Below are positions 21,087 through 33,389 of a DNA stretch of 64,000 nt, piece by piece. The number at the start of each line of letters is the position of its first letter. The stretch's first letter is position 1. Under the pieces are notes generated by a model. The model did no database searches and was not told where the DNA came from. It worked only from the letters and a program-made list of their open reading frames with translations. Made by a program: the position numbers and the translations under genes. Source of the stretch: Cladobotryum mycophilum. Lineage: Eukaryota; Ascomycota; Sordariomycetes; Hypocreales; Hypocreaceae. Where the stretch lies: the NCBI GenBank assembly GCA_036429605.1, contig JAVFKD010000002.1, forward strand, positions 1,426,001-1,490,000. The letters run 5' to 3'.

Positions 21087-23386
21087 TGGGAACAATTGTA
21101 CTTTGTATAATAGAATCAGTCAATCTTTCTCTTGATCGTCCTTATTTCTAGACCAAACCGACCTCAAACGATTGATCTAGATGGTGTTAATAATCCGGAT
21201 ACTAAACAATGCTTTATCTACGATCACAGCGTTCAATAAAGGTTACCCGGGACTGGCGGAAGTTTTGGGCCACTATGTGTCCTCTTTTGTTGTGTTTTCT
21301 TTCGCTATCACAATAGCTAGCCAGCATTACTAGAACCTCAACCCAAGCATTACTTTATTTAAATGAAGCTGTACACGTGCCGCAAAGAACTTACGTTTAT
21401 AGGAAATTGTCGAGAGTGTCTGAAGATGGAGAAGGCAAGCATCCATGGATAGATGCATGCAGTTACTTAGTTGGGTAAGAGTGGAAATCGGAAATGAACC
21501 CGCTCACTATGCTTCTAGTTCTCATCACGCGATAGATGACTCTTTTTGGTTCGGAAAGAATCCCAAAAGGACACGTTTGTTACCAGAGGATTGAATCCAA
21601 CTCATATGTGTCTACTAGGTAGTAGTCACTACCAAATCTCGGATCCTGTGCCTGATGATTGGCGCCTGGTCCGAGAATAGTTCATCATTATTACCATACG
21701 TGTTCCCCACCCCCACAGCCCGACCGAATATTGCGTTACGTGTTATTCATGCGTTTTTGCACTCTGGCCTTGGTTAAAAAAGACGGTTAAAAAGACGGTT
21801 AAAATGGATTGCTGGTCTGCGTTGTAGTTACGGGCTTACGTGGCTTAGAGTAAGGAGAGCTGTGAATACGAAGTCGTCGTGAGGTGAGGCTTCAACGTGG
21901 ATTTATTGAAAAGGCAAAGCAACTTGTCGGCAGATTGGCATCGAGTGGATTGACTAGGATACAGTAGCCCTGGAGACTGACGCTGTGGCTAATTTTGGTA
22001 TATCTATGGAGCACTCCAGCAGTGTTCTCCATCGGTTAGTCCACCGAAAACGGGCTGTTACCATCTTGCGCCTCAGTTCTAGCGTTTCGAATTGAGAAAA
22101 GCTGGGGTTTGGGCAAGGCAATGTTGGCTCGATGACACGGAAGCTACAGCCATTGACCACTGGCCGTTGAGTAAAAATTTTCTATGACCAGGGATCATCA
22201 CATGAAATGCGACTCAACCTCAACTCAGACCTCTCGGAGAGATTGAGACGTAGTAGGATAGCTTTGACAGGCGTTGCTAAGGTGGCCTAAATATATCATC
22301 AGTGAAAAACAGATCGATAGCTGAGGTGCTGCGGTTCCCATTCGTGGACCCTATTTTCTTTCCTTTTGTTTTGGCGAGGCGCAATGTGAGACTTTTTACC
22401 ATCATGGCCCCCGAGTAAGCAGGCATCCATGCATTCCAGACGATGCTTTTGCCATCTGCCATGACGACGACGACTGTGTCTTTTGCTGTCTGTCCTCGTT
22501 TGGCCGCAGGCTAACAGAAAATGGATCTGCTGCCGCTTCTGCCGAGGGAGAGGAGTCGATTACCGCTGATAGTGTCACCTCCAGCTATCTCGGCAACTGG
22601 ACTGTCAAAATGTCGGTCACTGTGACTATGACTGTGACTTGCGGGGTTGGGGGGTTGGGTGGAGGGTGGAGGGAATAGATAGGGATGCAACGCTGTATTG
22701 ATTGAATAAAGGTCATGAATATACGTTCGTGATGCATGATGTTGACACGTGCATGCAAGTGCCGAATCACCAGATTGTTGATTGTTGAACCCCCAACGAG
22801 TTCAGAGGAACCCTCGTGGTGTCAGGTCCAGCGGGCATTGGTTCGTTTGCGCTGCAGAGAGCCCTGGAGCCCTGGGGGTTCACTTGGGTGCAGTGCAGGT
22901 GGTTCACTTTGGTTGACTTACAGGGGACAAAGGCCCTGTAGCTTTTAGTCGTAGCAGCCTGGGTTAGCACTGGAGCTCTAGCCCAGGCCTTGCGGTTATC
23001 GAGAGGTGCCCCAGGTAATGCCACATTCCTGTATTCCTGCCCCTCTTTCTGCCAAGATTGCCCCTGTCGTAGTGCCATCGTGGCCCGTTGGCTGCATTTT
23101 CTTAGTGCGTAACCTCAGAGAGTCCACTTGGAGCGGTAAGAACCCCAATGCGGGACAGGACTCAGACCCTCAGTCAGTTGCTTGCATCTTCCTTTCATCA
23201 TGGACTTTGTTGCTGCCCCATCTACTGCAGCTGCTTTAAAGAGAAGGGTCTTCCCCTCCCTCTTCACAATGATTCCTCAGTCATAAACTCGACGATCTCT
23301 CTCTCACATCAGAGGTCCATATCCCCATTCCACTCACCCTCAGGCAGTTCTCCAAGTCGTACGCATTGTACGCACTGCCCCCCACC
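21087..23386. other. Gene-free 2.3-kb region
   Basis: No gene recognised. A short GTGACT-rich simple repeat lies near 22615-22640, followed by a G-rich stretch (22640-22675). The right end is the promoter of the secreted phosphatase-fold gene, with a CT-rich 5' UTR from about 23230. Confidence 0.5.
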
Positions 23387-24943
23387 ATGAGACTGACCTC
23401 ATTATTCTCAGTGGCCATCACCACAGGCCTCACCCTCCTCTATGGAACTGCCTCAGTATCCGCAGCCGCTATAGCTGTCCGAGAGCCCAACCCCTCTGGC
23501 TCTCTCTCTTTTGTCGACAACAAGAAGCTCTTCACTTTTAAATACTCTACCAAGAACCATGATGCCAAGAACTGGGTTGGCATCTACTATCCCTTCTACG
23601 GCGCCCCTGACGATGAAAAGTACGTGAGTGACTCTCTGGCTTGGGCGTTTGCCGGAGAAAAGCATGGCGAGGTCGAGGTGGACGTCTCCAAGCTACAACC
23701 TGGAACCTACAAGGCCTATTTCCTCGCAAAGAATGGTTACAATTGGCTCGCCAAACCCGTCGACGTCATTCTTCCCGGAACCGGCGCCATTCAATTCGTC
23801 ACTGAAAAGCTCACGACCCAAAATGCCCGTCAGGGAGATGCCTTTACTGCTCATCTGGGTGGCTTGATTGCTAATCCAAAGGATAACAAGACCAAGTTCC
23901 TCAGATTATCAACCAGTGCAAACTGGGTTGATGTCGCAGAGGATGGAACCGTCTCTGGCACACCTGGGAAATCAGACACCGACACCAAATTCATAGTCCA
24001 AGCAGCCGGAAGCGACGGAACTTATACCGATCTTGAAGTTACCATCCCCGTACGTCCGGCTGGTAAGCCACTTGTGGAGGAAATCAAGGTCATGTCCTAC
24101 AACATGTGGTTCGGAGGCACCAAGGTGAATGGCTACCATGCCAAGCAGGTTCGCTTCCTCCTCGATAGCAATGTGGATATTGTTGGCACTCAAGAAAGCT
24201 GGAGTGGCCAAGCTATCCGTCTGGCTAAGGCACTTGGATGGTATTACTGGCAGAGCCACGAGGTTGGCATCATCAGCCGATATCCCATTGTGGAAACATT
24301 CCCTGAACAACAGGCTGGCGGCTCTGTTCGAATCGCTCTGGATGGCGACAACAGCCAAATTGTCATGTGGAATGTGCATCTGGGCTTTGATCCCTACGGT
24401 CCTTATGATTTCTGCTATTCCAAAATGCCACTGGAGCAAGTCCTCGATCGTGAGGCTCAATCAGGGCGTACCCCGCAAATCATCGAGATTGTCAAGGCCA
24501 TGAGGGACAGACTCAGCAAAGCCGATGATATCCCTGTGCTATTGACTGGTGATTTCAACGCTCCTTCGCATCTTGACTGGACTGAGGACAACAAGGATGC
24601 GCACTGCAATGCTGGCTACGTTCCATGGCCAAGCTCAGTGTATCCCATCAACGCCGGACTGATTGACTCCTTCCGCAAGATGCATCCTGATCCTGTCAAG
24701 GAGCCCGGCAATACGTGGTCTCCCATCTATCTAGACAACGAGGGACGTCCTGAGCCCTTGGACCGAATCGACTTTGTTTTCCACAAAGGAAACAAACTGC
24801 AGGTAGTGGACTCTGAAACCTACATGGTCGGAAAGCCTACAGCAGAGCCAAACCACCAAGACAACGAGTGGACTTCTGATCACAAGGCTGTGTTGACAAC
24901 ATATAAAATCGGCGCCCCTCAGGATGGACGGAAGGATCTTTAG
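23387..24943 (+). CDS. Secreted endonuclease/exonuclease/phosphatase-fold protein with Ig-like N-terminal domains
   Basis: Single exon, 518 aa from the ATG at 23387. The signal peptide runs to about residue 28. Residues about 35-130 form a beta-rich module (WVGIYYPFYGAPDDEKYV, then LQPGTYKAYFLAKNGY). About 140-225 looks like a putative Ig (He_PIG) repeat with the typical DGTVSGTPG. The DNase I-like EEP domain starts near 238: MSYNMWFGG, DIVGTQESW (catalytic Glu), LLTGDFNAPS (Asp/Asn), DRIDFVF, and EWTSDHKAV (Asp-His pair). EEP enzymes cleave phosphodiesters in nucleic acids, inositides or sphingomyelin. Secretion favours an extracellular nuclease or phosphodiesterase, but the substrate is not determined. 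Confidence 0.9.
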   Translation: MRLTSLFSVAITTGLTLLYGTASVSAAAIAVREPNPSGSLSFVDNKKLFTFKYSTKNHDAKNWVGIYYPFYGAPDDEKYVSDSLAWAFAGEKHGEVEVDVSKLQPGTYKAYFLAKNGYNWLAKPVDVILPGTGAIQFVTEKLTTQNARQGDAFTAHLGGLIANPKDNKTKFLRLSTSANWVDVAEDGTVSGTPGKSDTDTKFIVQAAGSDGTYTDLEVTIPVRPAGKPLVEEIKVMSYNMWFGGTKVNGYHAKQVRFLLDSNVDIVGTQESWSGQAIRLAKALGWYYWQSHEVGIISRYPIVETFPEQQAGGSVRIALDGDNSQIVMWNVHLGFDPYGPYDFCYSKMPLEQVLDREAQSGRTPQIIEIVKAMRDRLSKADDIPVLLTGDFNAPSHLDWTEDNKDAHCNAGYVPWPSSVYPINAGLIDSFRKMHPDPVKEPGNTWSPIYLDNEGRPEPLDRIDFVFHKGNKLQVVDSETYMVGKPTAEPNHQDNEWTSDHKAVLTTYKIGAPQDGRKDL

Positions 24944-25740
24944 TAATGGTTATGATAAAGGAGTATTGGCGTTTTGAGTTTATGCATCAATGATCTCTAG
25001 GATATTGGCGTTCCATTTGTTTTCAACAATAGAATGGCGTTCATATGCTCTCGAATAAGCGAGCAGGGATGATGATCTTCTCGGCCTGGGTGGCTTGCAT
25101 GATGATGGATCATCTGACCGAATTGGATATTTTAACTTGGATACCATGGCGAAATTGATGATTGACGGTAGCATTTACCCCGCAGGCTGCCAAGGCGCCA
25201 CCATCTTGTGATGCTATATTGAACTCGACGGCGTGAGAATGGGATGTGAATGGATGCTTAACTTGTAGTTCGAATTTCCGATAGCAACAGAGATTACTAC
25301 GACAAAAGTGTTACTGATGTGCAAGTGTTTGCCTCATTCGACGTGGAAGTCCGTCTTTGTGCAACCATGGTGCGGGGATCAAACCGTCATGCAAGCTCGA
25401 TAACGGATCACCCCGCATTGATTAAGTTGCATCTCTAGGTTGCAGTGCTATCCCGAAAACATCCTCCTTCCAGCCTCCAGCCCATGTCAAGGACGCCTTC
25501 GTTTTCGACAAGAATTAATTACTGGCAGCAGACCCTAGACTGGGCTTTATAAATGGCGCAAATGTCCCGGTCTCATTTGCAGAAATGACTTGACACTTAT
25601 AGATTACCGGCAGTATACACCATCTTTGACTCTTTATACCACTTTGTTGCTTCTCGTTCCAAGATTTGACGATATGATTCGCTGAGAGGTTGGAACAAGT
25701 TACTCGGAGCGCTCCTTTTGTGAGGTTTGTGGCATTCAAG
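24944..25740. other. Intergenic region upstream of permease
   Basis: No gene seen. TATAAA occurs at 25549-25554, about 190 bp before the permease ATG, and may be its core promoter. Confidence 0.5.
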
Positions 25741-27568
25741 ATGGCAGACTCGACGAAAGTTGTTGTAAATGTGCAGCAGGAGGGGGTGATCGAGCTGGGA
25801 CGGAGAGCTCGAATAGTACTACGAGCGATGAGAATGCTCAGCTCGTTGGTACCGATTCAACCATTGTTGACGGCCAGAAATACGTCTACAGCGATGATCG
25901 CAAGTTTGGCGTCGTGGGCGCCGCATTTCTCATCTTCAACGACATGGTCGGCACTGGAAGTATGCAAAAAATCAAGTTCTCTGACCTCTGTTCACAAAAC
26001 TTAACTGACAAAATTGCAGTCTTCTCCACCCCATCCATCATCTTCGCCTCCACGGGCTCAGTCGGCATCTCCCTCATGCTCTGGCTCATCGGCGGCTTCC
26101 TCACCTTCTGCGGCATGAGCGTCTTCCTAGAGTTCGGCCTCGCCATTCCCCGCTCCGGCGGGGAGAAGAACTACCTGGAGCGCGTGTACCGTCACCCGCG
26201 GTACCTGGCCAGCTGCGTCCTGGCCGCGCAGATGATCCTCGTGGGCTTCTCGTCGGGCAACGCGCTGGCGTTTGGGCGGTACGTGTTGTTTGCCTCGGGG
26301 AGGGAGTCGCCAGACGGGTGGCAGGCGAGAGGCATTGGCGTGGCGGCCGTTACCTTTGCGGTGACGCTGCACGGCGTGCTGCCCAAGTGGGGGATCCGGC
26401 TGGTCAGCGTCCTGGGCGTTTTCAAGGTCATTGTCCTGCTCGTCATCATCTTCTCCGGGTTCGCGGCGCTGGCGGGGCATCGAAAAGTGCCGGACCCCCA
26501 CAACTTTGATCACCCGTTCCGCATCGAGCACGGGGACGGGTACGGCGGCGGGGGAGCGTACGCCTACTCCAACGCGCTCCTCAGCGTCGTGTACAGCTAC
26601 AAGGGCTGGGAGAGCGCCAACTACGTCGTCAGCGAGCTGAGGAACCCGCGGAGAACGCTCGCCATCGCGGCGCCCCTTGCGGTCAGCAGCGTCACGGTCC
26701 TCTACGTGCTCGCCAACGTAGCCTACTTCTCCTCCATCACCAAATCCGCCATGGCCAAGTCCGAGGTCCTAGTCGCGGGCCTGTATTTCCGCAACGTCTT
26801 TGGCGCGGGCGCGGCGGCGAGGGTGTTGCCTGCGTTTGTTTCGCTAAGCAACATCGGGAACGTGCTGGCTTCGAGCTTTGCTCGTTCGCGGGTGATAAAC
26901 GAACTGGCGAAAGAAGGGTTGCTTCCTTTTAGCAGTTTTTGGGCTTCTATTAAGCCTTTTAATGCGCCCGCTGCAGCGGTATGTGAAGAAAAGAAAAAAA
27001 GGAAAACCCCAGTTTGAAAGGGTTATGTTTGCGGACACTAACATATTTGTGTAGCTTTTCCTTCACTGGATTGTAACAGTCATCGTTCTCATTGCTCCAC
27101 CTGCCGGTCCAGCATACAACTTTATTGTAGATTTGTACGCTTCCCTTCTCCTTTCCTCCAATATTCTCTTTTTTTATTTATTCTAACCTGGAATAGATAC
27201 GCATACCCAGGAGCATGGGTCCACAGCTTCGTCACCGCCGGCCTCATCTACCTCCAATACAGCAAGACCGAAAACTGGAGCTCCCCTGGCACACCATGCT
27301 CCCCATCTCCGTCATCTACCTCATCACAAACGTGTTTCTCGCCGTGGTGCCCTTTATACCACCCAACGGGAGCTGGAACTCCAAGGGCTACCCGTACTAC
27401 GTGTATCCCGTGGTGGGCCTTGGGGTTTTGCTGCTGGGTGCGTTGTACTGGCTTGTGTGGATGAGGGTGCTTCCTTATGTGGGAGGGTACAAGGTGGAGG
27501 CTGAGCGGACGTTTGATGATGATGGGAATGAGGCTGTTCGGTATCGAAAGGTGTTGGTTCATAGATGA
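25741..27568 (+). CDS. APC-superfamily amino-acid permease, disrupted by two one-base deficits
   Basis: Plasma-membrane amino-acid transporter. Exons are 25741-25959, 26020-26978, 27055-27134 and 27197-27568; introns are 60, 76 and 62 bp. GAAFLIFNDMVGTG|IFSTPSIIF spans TM1 and has the family's small-residue helix break. Further membrane segments and the motif YKGWESANYVVSELRNPRRT are characteristic. The frame is one base short at 25782-25786 (G5, in the N-terminal tail) and at 27283-27286 (C4, before HTMLPISVIYL). Adding one base to each gives 1632 nt, 544 codons, a normal 543-aa permease. Substrate unknown; the methionine/general permease type is possible. Codon 1 ATG is supported by the corrected frame only. 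Confidence 0.85.
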
Positions 27569-28115
27569 AGGCAGCTTATGTCTAGGTCTATATACAGCGC
27601 ATCAATGCTTCAAGACTCCAGATACTGCGGCAATTCTCCAAGGGGATGTGGAGAATCAAAACAGAGACTGATTCAGAATACGCTGTCTATAGCCACAGCA
27701 AAGAACTTGATGCTCTATCGATACACTAACGCACCACTCAACTCCCCCCCCCAAAAAAAAAAAAAGGCAGAGGGTAGTTAGTGTCTGAAGAAGAAAAGTA
27801 AGCATTATTTCGGTGTGGGAGCAACACTATGGACTCGACAGAGACGGGGTTCGAACCAGCGGCGCGCAAACGTATTATCCATTACAAGGCTGGACGCACG
27901 GAAACTGCATGTTCGGTAGAGGGGGGTCATTGCAATCTGTCGAAGCCATCTCCATTGCGTAATCATATCTATTACATGTACAGAACGAACAGGCAACCGG
28001 ATGAGCTCCTTCAAATCTAAGAGGCTTGAACAATTATCTTCTAGAGCACATAACTACTCCTTGCGTCAGTTGATTTCACCTCCGCAACATCTGGAATGTC
28101 AATGTTGTCGTAGTG
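27569..28115. other. Intergenic region between permease and tRNA-Glu
   Basis: Contains a C9A13 simple run near 27747-27768 and a tRNA-like fragment on the minus strand (27831-27898). No protein gene seen. Confidence 0.5.
27831..27898 (-). other. Degenerate tRNA-like fragment
   Basis: Read on the minus strand it shows a D-arm-like TGTAATGGATAATACG, a B-box-like GGTTCGAACCCC and the end TCGAGTCC, recalling fungal tRNA-Arg. The acceptor halves do not pair and no normal anticodon arm forms. Probably a decayed tRNA or tRNA-derived repeat. Confidence 0.3.
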
Positions 28116-28198
28116 TCCGATATGGTGTAGTGGCTAACATCGCTCGCTCTCAACTTTCGAGTGCCGAGCAGCCCGGGGTTCGATTCCCCGTATCGGAG
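28116..28198 (+). tRNA. tRNA-Glu(CTC): tRNA-Glu(CTC) with 11-nt intron
   Basis: Acceptor TCCGATA pairs with TATCGGA, followed by discriminator G. The T arm is CGGGG-TTCGATT-CCCCG. Anticodon stem GCTCG/CGAGC encloses 18 nt: a seven-base loop with anticodon CTC, plus an 11-nt intron (ACTTTCGAGTG) inserted after position 37, the canonical nuclear site. A T-rich run follows within about 10 bp as RNA polymerase III terminator. Confidence 0.93.
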
Positions 28199-28930
28199 TT
28201 TCTTTTTCCTTCTTCTTTCTCCCTTTTTTTACCCCTCCTTTTTGCCCCTCATTTGAGGAACAATGAGATTGGATTGAGCTTTTTGGTGTTTACAATCAAT
28301 GGATGACTATTGGGTGAGAAACTTGCCCATCCATGCGTCGTTATGCGAGCTCTCTCCACTCACTTGCGTGCCCCATATTCATATCAACGTCTAGCCGGAG
28401 TTTAATTAATTTAATCATTTTATCTCACGCGATCGTCCTTTAGCATCATAGGGCTTCCTTATTAAGAGCCTTTTTGGTATAAGTAACACCAACACTAGAA
28501 CCCATAGTCTTGTCTCTTCAGGGTAGGGTAGGTAGCACTTATCGTCGCACCTATGAGGGCGCTCGCAGAACCCGACCCCTCTTTACCTACCCTTGGAGTC
28601 GAATCAAGGTGGCATCTCCCTCCCACATCTTTGTTTCTTTCAGCTTCAGCCATCACATCACGTGAGAGGCGTATCATTGCCGGCGGGCTTTGCATAAGGT
28701 ATTAGTCGATATTGCATATCAAGCGCGGCACGGCTCGGGCGTCGTCGTATCGTTGTGACAATAGGACAGACCTGCTGGCTGCCCAACCATTGAACACACG
28801 TGATAAAAACTTGTCCTCTTCAGCTCTACAACTCTTGAAATTCACTCAACATTTCCTTCTGGATAGTATTCCTTGGGTTCTTTTGTTTGTCATTGTTCAT
28901 TATTAAACTGCGGGTTGAAACGATACGACC
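28199..28930. other. Intergenic region tRNA-Glu to 5'-nucleotidase
   Basis: T-rich tract just after the tRNA, then no recognised gene. The right end is the 5' flank of the nucleotidase gene. Confidence 0.5.
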
Positions 28931-31066
28931 ATGGCGCAGGATAAGAAGACGTATACGGCTGAGCCCCAGGTCACTTACTCCTCTGGCAGAGTGGAGAGTG
29001 CCAGCAGCAGCGGGGAGGCACCAGATCTCCGCATCGTGCACTACAATGACGTCTATCACGTTGATCAGGCGAGTGCAGAGCCCGTTGGTGGCCTGGCAAG
29101 ATTTGTTTCCGTGTGCAAGGAGTATAAGGAGGGGAAGCAATATGAGGGGCAGTCAAAGCTGTTAACTTTCTTCGCTGGCGATGCCTTTAACCCGAGCTTG
29201 GAGAGCAGCGTGACCAAGGGTTAGTAGCCTTTTTGCCATCCGAGTTGGTGATATGAACTGACGATGATGTTAGGGGCACATATGGTTTCTGTGCTCAATG
29301 CCGTTGGTACGGATGCCGCTTGCGTTGGGGTGAGTTTGCATTTCATCCATGAACTGGCAGAGTGACTCCATGCTAACTGCTTCTCAAGAACCATGATCTC
29401 GACTTTGGAGTTAAGCAGTTCCAAAACTTGGCCGAGAAATGTGAATTCCCATGGCTGCTTGCCAACGTCCTTGACCCCGCTCTGGGTGAAGACGTCCCTC
29501 TTGGAAATGCCAAAAAGACTCACATGCTCACCACCTCTAATGGCATCAAAGTCGGCCTCATTGGATTAGGTGAGAGAGAGTGGCTCGAGACCATTAACAG
29601 TTTGCCACCCGATGTCATCTACAAGTCTGCGACTGCAGTAGCCAAGGAACTCGTCCCTAAGTTGCGAGAAGAAGGTGCTGAGATTGTCATTTGCATCAGC
29701 CACATGCGTGAGCCCAACGACAACAAGTTGGCGACTCAAACTGATGGCATCATGGACATTATTCTGGGTGGCCACGATCACTATTACAATCACAGCTTCA
29801 TCAACGGAACGCACGTCTTGCGTTCGGGCACTGACTTTAAGCAGCTGAGCTATATTGAGGCTCGAAGAAAGAAGGACGATCCAAAGCGATGGGACTTTGA
29901 CATCTGGCGCAGAGATATCACGTCTCAGGTGCCAGAGGATGCGCAGGCAGCGGTACTGGTCAATGAATTGACATCTAAGCTGCAAAAGTCTCTCTCGCAA
30001 CCTGTTGGCTGGACTGCTGTCCCTCTCGATGCTCGGTTCAGCACCGTCCGTAACAGAGAATCCAACATGGGCAACTTCATCTGCGATATGATGCGTTCCT
30101 ATCACCGCTCAGACTGCGCCCTCGTGGCAGGCGGTACTTTCCGCGGTGACCAGATTTACCCCCCAGGAGTCCTCCGCATCAAGGACATCACCGCGTGCTT
30201 CCCGTTTGAGGACCCGATTGTTCTTATGAAAATCAAGGGACAAGCGATCCGGGATGCTTTGGAGAACGGTGTCTCTGCGTATCCAAAGCTGGAGGGGCGA
30301 TTCCCACAGGTCTCGGGTATTGCGTACGAGTTTGATCCGACAAGGGAGCCGCGTGACAGGATTACGTCGTTGAAAATTGCGGGCGAGCCTGTTGATCCTG
30401 AGAGAAAGTATACCATGGCGACTAGAGGATACATGGGACGCGGAAAGGGTGAGTGATCTTGTGTCCCGCTGAATACTAGGTAAACTGACCATTGTTATTG
30501 CAGACGGCTACACGGCCTTGCTTGTTCAGTCTGAGGGTGGCGAAGTCGAGGAGATTATTGACGAGGAAAGCGGCATTCTCTTGTCCACTATGCTGCGCCA
30601 ATATTTCATGGCACTCCGCACCGTCGGGCAGTGGAAGCATCTCTCAGACAACTGGTTCAACGTCGCCGAGACGTCAAAGGACACGCAGCTCCCGACCAAA
30701 GACCTGCCCAGCGACAGCCAAATCTCCCGTCTCAACCTCGATGACGAGACCGACGTGGACAACAAGGCATGGCGCGACTTTCAACGCGAGAGAATCGGTT
30801 TCGACAAGAAGCCTGGTAGCGAGGATGAGATTGATCATCACTTTGACCCGACGGTGGAGGCGGAGAGCAGGGGCAGCGATACGGACCACCACAAGATGGA
30901 TGTCGAAGTCCTGCTCATGAAGAAGTTTTGGGGTCGGTGGGCTCGCAGGGCGGGCATCAAGTCGGGAAGCGTCTGTGATCCCATGACGGAGGCGGAGTGT
31001 GCCGTGGACTGGACGAGGGTCATTTCCCCCGTGCTGGATGGGCGGATCAAAATGGTTGGTTCATGA
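28931..31066 (+). CDS. 5'-nucleotidase-family metallophosphatase (UshA-like)
   Basis: Four exons, 28931-29219, 29274-29329, 29389-30448 and 30504-31066, encode 655 aa; introns are 54, 59 and 55 bp and all joins hold frame. The N-terminal calcineurin-like domain has the metal motifs RIVHYNDVYHVD, FFAGDAFNPS, CVG|NHDLDFG and LGGHDHYYN. The C-terminal 5'-nucleotidase domain contains NFICDMMR, LVAGGTFRGD and the ITACFPFEDPIVLMKIKG segment. There is no signal peptide or GPI tail, so it is probably intracellular. The ~150-residue acidic C-terminal extension is unusual against bacterial relatives but common in fungi. Likely hydrolyses nucleotides or related phosphate esters; substrate not defined. 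Confidence 0.93.
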
Positions 31067-31819
31067 GATCATTTCGAGCTTTCTGAAGATGAATAACAAT
31101 TTTTGGAATCATTTATGAAAAAACCATTGAATGGAGAAAAGGGATTATTCTAGTTTCGGGTTAAGTGTCATGCATGTGTGCATTTTTGCACGGCCTTGGG
31201 GTTCCGTTATATGGGGGTCAAATGGGGTGAGTCACAGCAAAACAAGGTAGGATCATGACTGGATAAACACACCAAAATACCCGTTCATTATATCCGTTCA
31301 TGAGGTAGATGAAACACAAAGAAAAATCGTATTTATGTTTGATTAGCCAAGCTTTACAAAGACGATCTACATAAACCTCCAAGCAAAAGGCGACTCCACT
31401 CCGCAAAATAGTAAAACGATTTGTCATACCAGAGACAACACATCCAAGGCCGAACCGTGATTCCGAGGTCGGACGCCCGTTGCTAGGTCACTTGGTAAAT
31501 GGATGCAGAGATGCTGATTGTTGCATCTCCGTGGAGGTTTAAAGTCTGCGTATTAGGGAAGCGGTTTTGTGTTGCAGTATTGAGAGGGCGGATGTATTCC
31601 GCTCGCTCGGCTTTGGCGCGGCTTGAAGGGGGAGGCTCGGTGGTATTCACGGTCTCCTTTTCGATGGCCGATGGAGGTATGAGTCAATCGGTTGGATGGA
31701 CTATATAAAGGGGTCTCGTGTATCCCATTCTTTATGTCCTTTCAAGGGCAGAGAAGAACCAGCACCAGCAACTCAATCAACCAAACTTGAATCGTTTCAT
31801 TCATCCCATCATCATCACA
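31067..31819. other. Intergenic region upstream of O-methyltransferase
   Basis: No gene seen. It ends with a TATA box and a CA-rich 5' UTR for the methyltransferase gene. Confidence 0.6.
31702..31710 (+). promoter_or_regulatory. TATA box of O-methyltransferase gene
   Basis: TATATAAAG lies 118 bp before the ATG at 31820, the usual fungal spacing. Motif and position only. Confidence 0.45.
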
Positions 31820-32581
31820 ATGACTACCCCCTCTCCTCCAGCCAACGCCATGCAAGGCGTACCAGAGCACATCCTCACGCTCCTAGATCGTCTCCACGCT
31901 CAATCCGATGATCAAGAGAGCAAAATCACCAGAGATGACTACTCCGAAGCCAAGCTCCACGACACCATGCGCGACAAGTTCATCGCCTTACCCAAGGATA
32001 AGGCCCATTATGTCTACACCCTCTGCCGAGCCATCGGCGCCCGCACCATTGTCGAGGCGGGCACTTCCTTTGGCGTGAGCACAATTTACCTCGCTCTGGC
32101 GGCGGCGGCGAACGCTGCTGCCTCAGGAAAGGGAAAGGGGGTAAGCCGGCGAGAGTGATCGCCACGGAGCATGAGCCTACCAAGGCGGCGAGAGCGCGTG
32201 AGCATTGGGCCGAGTGCGGAGAGGCTGTTAGCGATGTGATTGAGTTGCGGGAGGGGGACTTGCGGGAGACGCTCAAGGAGAATGTTGAGGATGTGGACTT
32301 TCTCCTTCTGGACAGTAAGTTTTGAGAATCCATGTCTGCATGGTGTATTATCCTGTTGCTAACCACATCATAGTTTGGACTCCCATGGCTTTGCCTACGC
32401 TGAAGCTGGTTCATCCCAAGTTGACGCCCGGAGCTGTGGTCATTACGGATAACACCATCATGGCAGCGGAGGGATACGCGGGCTTGTTCGAGTACCTCAA
32501 GAACCAGGAGAATGGCTTCATTACTGTGACTCTGCCGTACGAGGGGGTTTGATGATGAGCGTCTACAATGGTAAGAGCTGA
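31820..32581 (+). CDS. SAM-dependent O-methyltransferase, disrupted by two one-base deficits
   Basis: Class I methyltransferase transferring a methyl group from SAM; acceptor unknown. Exons are 31820-32314 and 32374-32581 (59-bp intron, GTAAGT donor). Motif I is TIVEAGTSFGVSTIYLA, followed by VIATEHEPTKAARA, DFLLLD|IWTPMALP and GAVVITDNTI. The frame is one base short at 32137-32141 (G5, just after a Gly/Lys-rich loop) and at 32543-32547 (G5, before LMMSVYNGKS). With one G added to each run the coding length is 705 nt, 234 aa, and the protein ends naturally at 32579-32581. As written the product stops after residue 112. A consensus error is more likely than two identical-type mutations. Confidence 0.85.
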
Positions 32582-33389
32582 AGTTATGGGGTGGCCATGT
32601 CGGGATGATGTTCTGTCGGTGTCGAGTTGTGATAGTGAATTGAAGGGGGTCAGAGGAAGGCTGGATTACGGGGGAGAGGGTGGAAGAATGGCGTTTAGGA
32701 GACATTTCAACATTCGTCTAGCGATAAGGTATTTAATCGGGTATATACATATAAAAAGAATAAAATCTGCTCATCCAGAGAAAAGAGACGACGGCCTGCA
32801 AGACAGATTGATCATTAGATGCATGATAAGATTCTGTCATTGTGAAAAAAGGAAAGATTTGCTCTCTTTTGTCATCTTTTCCCCCGCGCCTCTTCAATAC
32901 GTTTCCCTCATCGCTGATTGTTTCTTACCTACTTGATGAAATGAAGCAAATGAAAAAATTATTGTAAACTACTTAGCTATACTGATCTAAATATTAGATC
33001 GTAGGGCTATACTCGTGATTGCGGATTGAGGGGGTAGGCGAATTTGGTGGTAGAAAAGAATTGGCGATGCGATTTATTCTCGGCTGTCGTAAAATGAACA
33101 AAGGTTTTTTATTTACCAAAGGCTCACAGTATATAGATACATTGTGCCCCTGGCCCATGAGGAAATAGAGTCTAAACACCCAAGTAAAAAAAGAAAGAAA
33201 AGAAAAAGCCATGCGACAATGTCCGACCAAACCTGTCGTGACAGTGGGCAAAGCGGACAAAGATGGCGGTGAGTTTCCTTGCGATTCTCAAAGCAGGCTA
33301 TATCAATACCCTATCTCCTATAGATCTTGGATGGTTGCCATGGTATCCATGGGTTTGATGTCTCCAAGGGGGTTGCTTAAATTTGAACA
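32582..33389. other. Convergent intergenic region before NLR gene
   Basis: Contains 3' flanks of the methyltransferase (+) and NLR (-) genes. AT-rich; no gene seen. Confidence 0.55.

Noticed and set aside
7572..32547. Programmed ribosomal frameshifting at the G/C runs
   Set aside because: The runs lack a common slippery heptamer or downstream structure, occur in unrelated genes, and almost all need the same one-base repair; sequencing error is simpler.
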